A stretch of DNA of 12,030 nucleotides, from contig CAZNTU010000171.1 of the NCBI GenBank assembly GCA_964575975.1, positions 1 through 12,030 on the forward strand. Reading direction: 5' to 3'. The translations under genes and the position numbers were made by a program. Source of the stretch: G963674505 sp964575975 (lineage in GTDB: Bacteria > Desulfobacterota > Desulfobacteria > Desulfobacterales > SKZT01). Under the pieces are notes generated by a model. It made no database searches. It saw nothing but the letters and a program-made list of their open reading frames with translations, and had not been told where the DNA came from. The number at the start of each line of letters is the position of its first letter. The stretch's first letter is position 1. This document shows positions 1-10,400 of the stretch, piece by piece.

Positions 1-5
1 ACACG

Positions 6-17
6 CATGAGCCCTCC
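6..17 (-). promoter_or_regulatory. Possible ribosome binding site and start codon of a divergent gene leaving the window
   Basis: On the minus strand GGAGGG (plus positions 17-12) is followed after three bases by ATG (8-6), and the frame then runs off the left edge. A strong Shine-Dalgarno match this close to an ATG suggests a divergently transcribed gene, but only two full codons are visible. The spacing is slightly short. Nothing can be said about the product. Confidence 0.25.
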
Positions 18-376
18 GGTCAAATCGATGCGCTTACTACGGTGTCGTTTTTGAGTATTAAAGGTCACGATTCCTTCATGAAAATATAGCTGCCGAAGCG
101 TGCAATTACAGAGAGGAAAGGCGGTATTGTCGGTTCGCGAGAAGGATATTTCGACCCTTTTTGGCGGGTATGCCTGAACAGGACGGAGTATGCTTCCAAA
201 AGAACCGGACGCCTTGACATTTTTCATGCTCTATTTTATTGAATGCTCGCATTCGGCAGGGATTCCAGTCTTGAATTTCCGGGCTCCCGATATGGTCGAA
301 TGAATGTTCCGGTTCTCCATTTGTCGTTTTTCGATTCGAGGATCGCCATTTCGTTTCAATGGAATTTAGTATAGCC
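18..376. other. Non-coding leader region left of the YdjM-like gene
   Basis: No convincing gene was found here. The plus frames close early (stops at 8-10, 52-54 and 87-89). The one long minus-strand frame across this stretch has no recognisable protein features and continues into the antisense of the next gene. The region is A+T-richer than the coding DNA to its right and contains one promoter-like box (separate entry). If the left-edge minus-strand start is real, this is a divergent intergenic region. Confidence 0.55.
214..242 (+). promoter_or_regulatory. Candidate sigma-70-type promoter for the YdjM-like gene
   Basis: TTGACA at 214-219 is a perfect match to the -35 consensus. At a 17-base spacing the -10 position reads TATTGA (237-242), only a partial match, in a T-rich stretch. 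Transcription would begin near 249 and leave an untranslated leader of about 125 bases. This is inferred from consensus only. Confidence 0.35.
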
Positions 377-1027
377 ATGGCATCGTTCAAAACGCATATT
401 TTGGCGGGAGTCGCGGTAGGATACGCCGCCGGGGCGATAGTCGTAGTCAATCGGTGGTTTTCCTGGGAGTCCACGCCTTTTTTCATTTTTTTGGCGTCCA
501 TTGCGGGTTCTTTTCTGCCGGATTTGGACTGCGACTCCGGCAAGCCGGTGAACCTGCTTTTCGATGTCGCATCGTTTCTTGCCGGATGCATCGCTTTCAA
601 TTATTGCTTGATGCAAAGGGAGCTTTCGTTGCCCTTTCAGCTTGGAATTCCTCCGCTGGCAGCCCTGATCGTCCGATTCGGGGTTTCTTGGATCTTCAAA
701 AAGTTCACGGTCCATCGCGGAATCTTTCATTCTATTCCGGCGGCGTTGGTGGTCACATTGGCCGCAGCCTGGCTGCTGCGTTTCTGGAGATTGGCGCCGA
801 TCGATACCCTCGCCATCTCGCTTGCTCTCGGGTCTGGTTTTGTTAGCCACCTCGTTCTGGACGAGATATCTTCCGTGGGTTTCGACGGCGGACGGTTCAA
901 AACGAAAAGCTCTCTGGGAAGCGCCCTCGCCTTCTGGACGCCGTCGGTCCCGGTTACCGTCGCCGCTTATTTGGCGCTTGGGGTATTGTTGTACGTGAAC
1001 TGGCCGTTGGCGAAACTATTATTTTGA
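377..1027 (+). CDS. YdjM/DUF457-family inner-membrane protein (putative metal-dependent hydrolase)
   Basis: A 216-residue integral membrane protein of the family annotated as LexA-binding, inner-membrane-associated putative hydrolase (E. coli YdjM; PF04307/DUF457). It carries the conserved polar residues of that family: H7 in an N-terminal FKTHI motif, LPDLDCDSGKP at 47-57, HRGIFHS at 113-119, and SHLVLDE at 157-163. These His and Asp residues lie among about six or seven hydrophobic segments (roughly 11-25, 34-47, 60-78, 88-107, 119-138, 143-157 and 187-208), as expected for a membrane-embedded metal site. Length is normal for the family. I chose ATG 377 because relatives usually begin M-x-x-FKTH; ATG 359 would add six residues. 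Neither start has a good Shine-Dalgarno sequence. The substrate is unknown, and hydrolase activity is a family-level inference. It appears to be transcribed alone. Confidence 0.88.
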   Translation: MASFKTHILAGVAVGYAAGAIVVVNRWFSWESTPFFIFLASIAGSFLPDLDCDSGKPVNLLFDVASFLAGCIAFNYCLMQRELSLPFQLGIPPLAALIVRFGVSWIFKKFTVHRGIFHSIPAALVVTLAAAWLLRFWRLAPIDTLAISLALGSGFVSHLVLDEISSVGFDGGRFKTKSSLGSALAFWTPSVPVTVAAYLALGVLLYVNWPLAKLLF

Positions 1028-1335
1028 AAAGCGGCGGATTTTATGCGTGACGGGCGCCAACAAAAATTTTTTCCAGGTGCTCTAATACGACTTTCGGCGT
1101 ATCTAGTTAATTTAAAAAGAAAAAAACGGATCCCTTCCGAATTATCGAAATGTTAGCAAGGCCGTTTCGAAAAAAAACGCTTGCAATTTGTCGATTTTCA
1201 ATCTATGCACATCGGAAATATCTTTTCTCCGGTACTGCTTTTCGCCGATCCATGCGCAACGGAATCGGATACTATACACGCGACGCGACTTGTCGTTGAT
1301 GTCGTTTTTTGCTACTGAAACTCGAGGGGTGAAAG
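1028..1335. other. A+T-rich intergenic region ahead of the giant gene
   Basis: A 308-base gap without a convincing gene. It is visibly richer in A and T than the flanking genes, with A-runs near 1112-1126 and 1171-1177. It holds an imperfect hairpin at 1082-1106 (eight pairs, one bulge) with no U-run after it, so a terminator for the upstream gene is not clear. TTGCAA at 1181-1186 with TATGCA at 1204-1209 (17-base spacing) and TATACA at 1273-1278 are weak promoter-like boxes. An alternative frame (1188-1853) runs through the gap into the giant gene but becomes an Arg-rich shadow. Confidence 0.55.
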
Positions 1336-1338
1336 TTG
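1324..1338 (+). promoter_or_regulatory. Ribosome binding site that fixes a TTG start for the giant gene
   Basis: GAGGGG (1324-1329) sits six bases before TTG (1336-1338). The reading frame is closed by TGA at 1330-1332, so translation must begin after it, and TTG 1336 is only the second codon past that stop. It directly precedes a well-formed signal peptide, and the next in-frame ATG is not until 1927. GTG 1329 overlaps the site but lies in another frame. Confidence 0.85.
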
Positions 1339-1440
1339 AAGACACCAAGTTTTTTCGTTCGGGATTTCGGACTTTTTTCGGCGCTTTGCTTTCTTTTCTG
1401 CTTCTTTATTCCGATCGCGACCGCATCTACTTCATGGGCG
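1336..1440 (+). other. Sec signal peptide of the giant protein
   Basis: Residues 1-35. A short n-region with K2 and R9 leads into a hydrophobic core at about 11-27, rich in Phe, Leu and Cys. Two sites fit the -3/-1 rule: A28-T-A30 before S31, and S33-W-A35 before R36. The Cys residues at 18 and 22 do not sit in a lipobox, so this looks like signal peptidase I processing and not a lipoprotein. It implies export across the inner membrane. Confidence 0.85.
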
Positions 1441-4400
1441 CGGACGGATATAAGGTCCGCCGGATTTCTTTTCGACGACGGCGACGAGATTGCCTACGTG
1501 GCGGCGATCGACGACTGTTTGGAGCTTGTTTCGATATCCTACGCGGCGGGCGACGCCGAGGGTTCCCTGGCCCCGTCGGAGGCCGCCAGGACGGCCGGGT
1601 CGAATACGGGATGCGAGTTCGAATTCCTCGGCTCGGGCATAGGCAAGCTTTCTCCCGGCGTCACCCTGAATTACTTCGACGGCTCGTCTGCCGTCCACTC
1701 CGAAAACTTCTTTGCCGAAAAAAATCCTCCCGCTTTGAATTTCGAAAAGGCTTCTTTCGAGCTGATCGACGGCCGCCAGCATCTGGCGGTGTCGGCGGCC
1801 GCGGAGGACGACGTCGATATTTCCTACGTCGGCTTCGCCGTTACCGGGCTTAGAGCTTCCCATCTGCGAGCTGCCGGCGGCATCGTGGACAAGGCCAGGG
1901 AGAACGCCTTCGTCAAAACCGACGGCATGAGGAAAGTTTATCCCTCGGAAGAGGGGCAAACTCTTTTTTCTCTGCTTTTGGAAGTGGAGAGTCCTCTGAG
2001 CGAGGAAGAGATCGCCCACGACGGCGTAATTCTGTTGGACCTTGCGGCGGTGGACGCGTCCGGAAACCAAACGGCGCTTTCCAAGATTTTCTTCACCGGC
2101 GAAGATGTGGACGAAAAGGCAATGTCGCTTTCCGCGGAGCCCGGCCGGATCGTCTTTACCAGCCTGACGGAAACGGCTTCGATCATCCCGACTGTGGAAT
2201 TCCAGTTCAGGGGAGCGACGCCGCTTCCCGGCCTCGGAAAAGGAATCGACTACCTGTCCTCCCGCCCCGACCTCGTGGCCGTGACGGCGGGAGGAACGGT
2301 CTACCCGCTGAAGGAAACCGAGGCGGAACAGGTAGAAATCGCGGTGGCGTATCCCGGACTCGCTTCCTTCAAAATCCCCGTCGAGGTGAACTTCGACAGA
2401 CGACTGGTTTCCCTGAAGGCCAGGGGACTGAACGCCGACGGCAAATTCGAGCTGGACCGGTTGAACACCTTCTTTTCCCTTCCCGAAATCGTCGGCGTGT
2501 TCGACGACGGCTCCGAAACCGAAATCGACACGCAGTTTCTGCTGGAATACGTCCTGGACGACGGCGCTGCTGGAATCCTGACCCTGGACGAAGGAAAAGG
2601 CCTGAAATCGAAGTTCGTCGTACAAGATTCCAGCCCCATACCGCTACTGGCCCGAATTCGGAGTTTTCCGGACGTATCCGTCGTCGTTCCCGTCGTCGCC
2701 AGGGATGCCATTCCCGAAGTGTCCCTTTCAGTTGCCTCTGCGGTCCGCGTAGGAGAAAGCATAGTTCTTTCCGCCCGGGCCTCGGACGACGTCAAGGTCG
2801 CACAGGTCCGGTTTTCCATGGACGGAAAGATCTTCGGGACCGTGGAAAAGGCCCCGTACGAAATCGTATTCGACATTCCCGCCTCCTATGAAAACCGAAC
2901 CCTTCGATTCGAGGCCATCGCTGTGGATTCGGCCGGAAACGAAGGGATCGGCGATCCTCGGGACGTCCGGGTCGTCGCCGAAACGAAAGAGGAGTTTCCC
3001 GACGTCGCGATCGAAACGCCGACGGAAATGCAGAGGTTCGTGGAAGGCGGCAAGTTTCGGGTTTGCCTTGCGACTATGCTGGAAGATGGAGCCTCCGGCA
3101 GCGGCATTTCATTCGTGGAGTTTTTCCTCGACGGAAGACTGTTCGGGGAGTCCTATTTTCCGATTCTGGAAAAAAGGCAAATCCCGGGAACCGACGGCAA
3201 CTCTGTGGCCGCAACGTACGAAATCTGGCGTTGCGACGGAGTTCTCGGCTCCATATCGACGGACGAGACATCCATGGCCCTGCACGCCGTTATTCACAAT
3301 CGCTCGGGGGACAAAAAAAGCAGCGACGGACGACTGATTCGCGTTGTCGGAAACAAAGCGCCGTCGGTCCGAATCGTGTCCCCCTCTTCCGGGGACACGG
3401 CGAGCGTAGGCCAAAAGCTGAACGTGACAGTTCAAATGTCCGACGACGCGCTTCCGCTGGGACTGAAAGTCGATTTGGTCCTGAACGACACTGTCGTCGA
3501 CAGCGTAACCTACACCGACGACGACGCCCGTTTTTCCGACGAGATGGGCGAGCACGACGCCTCGTATACCTTCACTGTTCCGATCGAGAGCAAAATGCTC
3601 GGTTCCGTGCTGAGATTTCGCCTGCACGCGGTCGATTTCCACGGATTGGTTTTCGATACGGAAGAAGTCCGGGTGTCGGTCAAGAGCGATCAGCCGCCCC
3701 GCGTGGCCGTGACTTCGCCGGTCGAGGGCGCCCACGTCGTTTCCGGAATGCCGGTGGAAATTCGCGCGGACGCCGCCGACGACGTGAAAGTTGTCCGCGT
3801 GGACTTTTTGGTGCAGGGACGCCTGATCGGTTCCGACGACCGCTCGCCGTTCGCCGCCGTTTACAAGTCTCCCGAGGGCGTGACAACCGAGCAAATCCTG
3901 AGGATCTCAGCGTCGGCCACGGACAGCGCGGGCCAGACGACCCGAAGCCCTGAAGTGAAAGTCACCCTGGGAAAGGACGAGCAACAGCCGGTTCTCAACA
4001 TCGTCTCGCCGCCTTTGACGGGTGTAGGGGGGGACGAAAACTTGGCCAAAGTCATCGAAAACAGCGAGTTCGTGTTAAAGGTTTCCGGCTACGACAATGT
4101 CGAGGTCCAACGCTTGGAACTGCGCGGGGTAGGAAAAAGCGGCGGCGGGTTCGTTCTTACGGGAAACACGGCCGACGTCCTGAACGGCGCCGACTTCGCG
4201 CCCCAGCAAATCCCGGGCGCCATGCACGCCTTCTCCGCCCTGAAACTGGTTCGCGCGCCGCTGTTTATAGAAGGCCCGAAAGTCACGTACATGAGCTTCC
4301 CGATTCAGGCGACCGCTTGGGACGAGGCCGGCAACAAATCGACCGCCGCCGTCACCGTCGCCGTGGTGCGGGACGAAATACCGCTGATCGCGGGCGTGGA

Positions 4401-7400
4401 CGCAGACAGAACCTCCTATTATCCCAAGGATACGGTCGATCTGAACGTCAGGATTAGAGACGACCGGTCGGTGGAGGCTTTGGAGGTCGAGTACTACGAG
4501 TCCGGCGTCCTTAAAGCAAGCTCCCGCTACGACTCGTTCACTCCGGGGCCCGTCGTGCAGGTGAACGTCTCGGTCGATCTGGAAACGCTCGGCCTGGAAA
4601 ACGCCTCCCACGAAATTTCGGCGATCATGAAAGCATTCGACGACGAGAGCAATGCGTCGGATCCATACGAATTCAAGATCGCAGTCTCCCCGGACCATGA
4701 AGCTCCTCTGGCCGGGGTGAGCAGTCCGCTCCAGGGCTCGACCCTTTACCATGGAGACGTGGTTCGCGTGACCTACAAGGCAGTGGACGCTTCCGGCCTT
4801 TCTCTGATCCGTTTCGGAGTCGAAGGAGAGAACGTATATTCAAAGGAATTTTCCGGGGCGAACGTACGGGAAGCAACCGGCGGTTTCGATTTGGACGTCC
4901 CGGAGTCCGGTACGGAAATGACTCTTTCGCTTTACGCCACCGACCTCTTCGGAAATCAAAGCGCAAGCGACTGGCGCTTCGAACTCTCCGGCGACTCTCC
5001 TCCCGAGATCTCCATACGGACCCCGGCGCCCGGCTCCAGACTCGTGGAAGGGGAATCCTTCACATTGAACGCCCTGGTGACGGACAACCGCAAGGTGAAG
5101 TCGGTACTCTTTTTCGTCAGGACAGGAGAGGAAGAAGAGGACATTTTGTTTTCCAAGAGTTTCTCTGAATCCGAGATTTCCTCCGCCATGGAAAAGGCGG
5201 GGTATCTTTCCGCCGGCATGCGCGTTCCGCATCGCCCGGAAGGCGAGGAGCCCGATGTCGAGGTCGGCGTTCGCGCCACCGACGACATGGAGCATTTCAG
5301 CGAAGTCCTCTTGGATATGGAAATCGTCGACGACTTCGATCCCCCCGGGATTTCCGTCGACATCCCCGCAGGTCCAGTATCCGTCCGTCCCGGGACCGTT
5401 TTCTCCGTGGAGGGGACGGCCGACGACAACATCTACGTGGGGGAGGTCGTTCCCTATCTCGTGAAGGGAGCCGAGGAAATAAAAATAGACTGGACCGCTT
5501 TCGCCAGGGACGACCGTATGAAGACCGTGACCGTTCCCAATCCGGACGCGTTCGGTTCCGTCGTCGTGGGGCGACATTTCTACGCCGGGTTCAAGGGGAA
5601 GCTCAAGTTGCCCGCCTCCTTTTCGAACAAAATAGGGGAAACCTGGCAACTGGTGATCGAGGCCGAAGATTTCGGCTTCAACGGAACGCGCGCGCCCGGA
5701 ATCGACATCAACGTACTGGGAGACGAAACGCCACCGGTCGTCGAAATCGTTTCGCCTCCCGAAATCGTGTACGAGAAACAGCGGGTGAACGCCCGAATAC
5801 GCATCTCCGACGAAGGAAAAGTTTCGGAATATACCATAAAGGTGGACGACGCGACGGTAAGGCAACAAAGCGGAGTGAACTCTTCGGCCGTGGAAATAAA
5901 GGATATCGCGATCGATCTTTCGGCTTACGACCCCGCCGACGAGTCCGCCAACCATTTCACGTTGGTCGCGGAGGCGGTCGATCAGGCGGGAAACCGGACG
6001 AGGGAGATCAGGATGGTGCATGTCCACAAGGACGCCCCCCCCGAAATGTCCCTGGTCGATCCGGTACCGTCGGGAGAGCTTCTGGAAGGAAGTGTCGCTT
6101 TCCAGACTATCCGAATCGAGGACGACTACGTGGACAAATCCGCGCCGATTCGCTATTTTCCCGTTTACACTTCCTTGGAGGGCTTCGGGGAAGGAGGGAG
6201 CCGGAATCCGTCCGGCGTCTTGGATATCGATCCGGACGATCCGCAAGACATAGGTATTCCCGTCGTGACATTTTCCTACCCGGAAGGAGCGTCGCTTCCC
6301 GGGACGCTACTGGTCAAAGGCGCGCCGTATATCGAAGCCGCGACTGACGGACTGATGTACGTTTGGCCGTCCGGTCTTCCGGCCGCGTCGCCCCTGAATA
6401 CGCTTCGCCTGGATTTCGGTTCCGGGTATACGGTCGAATACCACGTTACGACGATACGGGAGTCGATTTGCGACGGCATGACCGACACGGTGATTGTCGA
6501 TTCGCCGGACGGAGTCGATTTTTCCCTTCTTGTCGACGACAGCGAGCAAAACAAAATCAATTCGGTGCTGATCGTTCCAAAGACGTACGATTCCGGAAAC
6601 AAACCGGTGGAGACTTTCGTACGTTCGATCCGGATCGATTCGAACAAACTGTCCCGTGTCGGTCGGTATTCTTCGGGAGGCGCCCTTCGGACCCTCGAAA
6701 AGACGTTTCCTCTGATTTCCGTTTTCGTGAACGACGGAACCGGTCAGGGCCGGACTGCCGTAGTGGCGTCCGGCGCCATGAAGGAAACGAAAGAAAGCAA
6801 AACCGACAACGCGAGCACGATGTTCCCCGTGCCGGTCCTTTCCGGCGCTGCGCGCCTGCGTATATTGGCGCACGGTATCGACAGGCTGTCCAAGGACCGG
6901 GGGGACCGACGTCTTTCGGTTCTGTCCGAAAGAGTCATGGTCGAAGATGTCGCCCCCCCGGAAATCGTCCTTGCCGCTCCGGCTTCCGGCACGCCTGTGG
7001 CACCTTTGCAGGCTCTTTCCCTGGACTTCGAAATCGTCGACGACACGGGCGGATTCAAAAGTCTCAAGCTGTACGAAAACGGCGCGAACCTGATTCGCGA
7101 AATCGGAGGGAACTACGGAAGGACAGATTACACGCTGCCTTTGCCGGTTTCCGCCGACTACACGGGCGGGGACCTCGAGCTTCTGGTGGTGGCGGAGGAC
7201 GAAAGCGGCCTGACCGCGTCGCTTCCGCTGGCATGGCCGATTCAGGAAAACAGATGGCCCACCGTAGAGTTTACCCGGTTTGCCACCGAAAAAGTCGGAG
7301 AAAAGTGGAACAAGGTATACGAGGCTCCGGAGCGGCTGGACTACGGAGAATTCTGGGTCCGTCTTGGAGGGGTCTTCGAGCTTTCGGCGCTCCTTTCCGA

Positions 7401-10400
7401 CGACGACGGCCTGAACAAGTACGAGATTTTTCGCCTGGCTTCCTCGGGCGTTCGCATCAACCCGCCGGTATTCGCCAAAGACTTCCCGCCTGGCCAGTGC
7501 CCCGACTTTCCCGTGACCGAAGCGGGCGTTTCGGCCGAAATCGCGTTTGAAATCAACGAGCCCGTCCAATACGAAGCAGTGCTCACTGACAATTACGGAC
7601 AGGAGACTGTCCGTACATTCCTGGTCCATCCCGTAACCAACATGGCCCCCGAAATCAGGGTGACCGGCCTTTCCGAAAACCAGGCGATCGTCGCTGGCAT
7701 GTTCAGGATCAAACTGGGCGCGGTGGTGGCCGACGACCGCGAACTGGATAAGAACAACATCGCCGTTTACGCGAACGAGGTGTTGTTGAGTCCGATTGAA
7801 GTGGCCGACGTGATCGGCGACGAAAACGCTATCGGGGGAATCGGCAAAGTCAAGCAGGCGTTCGATTCCATATTCGACAGTCTGGAGTCGAAATATTCCA
7901 TCGACATGGCGGACGAATACGGCCGGATCGACAGTCCCCATTCCCGGCAGCTGGAGTTCACGATGTCCGTGCCGTCGGGGCTGATCCGCTCCGACGAACC
8001 GGTGACGATCAAAGCGATCGTCAAAGACTCCGACAACTCCTTCGGTAGAGACGAAATTAGGTTTACGGCTGCCGCGGACGAGATTTTCCCGGAAATCGCC
8101 ATCACCCGTCCGGAATCGGGCTACGGCCCTCCCGAGGCCTCCGATTTCACTCTGGGCTTCAGAGCCTACGACAATGTCAAGGTCGAGCGTCTGGAAGTGT
8201 ACACCGCCTACGGAGTCCGTCAGGCCGACGGCGCCTATGTCAAGCTTCCCTACGACAATCCCCTCCGGGTAATCGAAGGGGTGGAATCACGCGATTTCGA
8301 ACCCGTCACCACCCTGAATATCGATACGCCCGAGTATTTGCAGCTCGTCCATGTCGATCGGTTTTACCAAATCGGCGAAGCCCTTCGGTCCCGGTTCCCC
8401 GACGTCGATCTGGACGGAGACGTCCGCTACGACCTCTGGGTCAAAATCGTCTGCCGGGACGCCTCGGGGCTGGCAAGGGAAAAGCAAGTGGCCTATACGG
8501 TCCGGGTGGACGAGCGGCCGGCAATAGACATCGTTTCCCCGATAAACGGCGCCAAGGTTGCCGAAGGCGCTCGCTTGACCGTGAACGTAAACTCGTTCGA
8601 CGACGTGGGGATCGATCACCTGCGCCTGACCGCACGACGTGGAGATGCTTCGGAGGCGTTCTACAACGTACCGCTTAGACAGCCCCCGTATCAGTTTCAG
8701 GTTACGGTTCCCGCCTACGACCCTTCCGGAGACAATACGTTGCGCATCCGGGCGTACGCGCTCGACACTTACGGCGCTTCGTACGGCGATACGGACAAGC
8801 ACGTGGCCGAGGAGGAGATCGTGCTGGAAATAGTGGAGGATCAGCCGCCGACGGTGGTGATCGGGCTTCCGGAAAACAACGCGAACGTGGTGGAGGGCGG
8901 CCGCATGCTGGTCAAGGTCAACGCCATCGACGACATCGGCTTCGACCGGGTGGAACTGAACGTGTCGGGCCTTTCGAAGGGCGACCGGACCTTCACCGAT
9001 ACCGCGTTCCCCTATGAATACCTTGTGGAAATTCCTTACGGCGCGGCCGGAAGAGACTTGATACTTACCGCTCGCGCGACCGAAACCCGCGTCTTCGGGG
9101 AGGCCAGGACCGCCATTTCCCCGAAAACGGTTACGGTTCACGTGATCAAGGACTCCGCCCCCCCGAACATTCTCCTGGCGGAACCCAAGGCCGGAGCCGA
9201 GATCCCCGAAAAACGACAACTTAGATTCGCCGCGGAGGTGACCGACAACGTGGAGGTTGTTTCGGTAACATATTCCTTGCTGGTGGATGTAAACCTCGAC
9301 GGCGATTTCACGGAAAACGAAGTCGTCCAGACTAGAATCATGCTGGAGCCGCCCTTTGTCGGCGGGATGGTTTTGAAGACTTTGGACGCCTATATGGGAA
9401 CCTCCGAGCACAATCGGGAACAGCTGTCCCTGTTGCTGCGGATCGACGCCGTAGACGGAGCCGGAAACAAAAGCCGCAGGACCCGCGCGGCGACCCTTGT
9501 GAAAAACAGTCCGCCCCAGATAACTCAGATTCGCATCCTCGATTCCAGGGGATTCAATCTGGGCGATACTCTATCGGAAATTACCGAAGGCCGGAAAATA
9601 GTGGTAAACGTGGTCGCATCCGACCCCGAGGCGGGAGTGGATTCAGCCGGGCTCCATCAGGCCGTAGGAGACGCCTCGTACGTTTCCGCGGGACGCGACG
9701 AGACCGCTCCGTTCCAGTTCCACACGACCGTGCCTTTGGGCCATACGGGCGAGACGTTGAGCTTCAAGGCCGACGCCGTCGATGTCGATGGATACTCCTC
9801 TCCTCTTTCGGCGCCCAGAAATCTCGTGATTTTGGCCGATCAGCCGCCGACCGCGCGCATCGTCAAACCGGACAACGACGAGTCCGTTGTCATAGACGGC
9901 CAGGATATCGAAGTCATGGTGGAAGCGATCGACGACCTGGGGGTGGAGGGCGTCGACCGGGTGGTTTTCTATGTCAACGATATCCCGGTCAGAACCGTCT
10001 ACAACTCCTACTCGGAAATCACCGGCTCCATGGCCCAGGAACATATCTACCGTGTTCTTCTAAGCCCGCCTTCCGGGGCGAAGGGAGTGGCCGTCTTCGC
10101 CGACGTGTTCGACGTGGTGGGACACTGCACGCGAACCGAGACCGTGCGCGTCGGGATCGTGGAAGACACCGTGGCGCCGAAAATTTCCGTGCTCGCCCCC
10201 CCCGACGGCGAGATCCTTACGGCCGGGGAAATGGTTCGGCTGGCTGCCGCCGTCGACGATATCGGCGCGGAATCCCAACGCGGGGTTTTCATGCTCGTCG
10301 CCAGGGAGACACGGGACGAGATTTCCGGCGATTGGATTCCCCAAACCGAGCAACAAAGGGTCGACCTGTACCGAAACGACAGCCGTCCCGACAGCGATCC

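Noticed and set aside
106..600. Minus-strand frames of 164 codons at 106-600 and 356-850
   Set aside because: They are rich in charged residues with no recognisable motif, and both overlap the YdjM-like gene, whose family motifs are clear.
1082..1106. Hairpin (CTAATACG pairing with CGTATCTAG) considered as a terminator after the YdjM-like gene
   Set aside because: The stem is A+T-rich with a bulge and is followed by TTAATTTAAAA, not a U-run, so an intrinsic terminator is not supported.
1112..1140. A-run next to a CGGA/TCCG stem, a terminator-like pattern for the minus strand
   Set aside because: The stem is only four pairs and no minus-strand gene ends here.
1381..1401. Lipoprotein signal based on Cys 18 or Cys 22 in the giant protein
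   Set aside because: The residues before each Cys do not form a lipobox, and a normal AxA-type site follows at residues 28-30.
1188..1853. Plus-strand frame of 221 codons spanning the gap and the start of the giant gene
   Set aside because: After the overlap begins it becomes an Arg/Gly-rich low-complexity shadow. It lacks a convincing ribosome binding site at its ATG and overlaps the signal peptide and mature coding region of the giant gene.
1432..2625. Minus-strand frames of about 190-545 codons opposite the giant gene (also 4840-6246, 6307-7941, 8287-9411, 10999-11934)
   Set aside because: They are exact codon-phase shadows of a well-supported sense gene, are rich in His, Arg, Gly and Val, show no domain or signal, and are explained by sense codon bias.
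3063..3953. Plus-strand frames inside the giant gene, such as 3063-3953 and 6363-7550
   Set aside because: Out-of-phase readings dominated by Arg, typical of +1/+2 shadows of G+C-rich genes.
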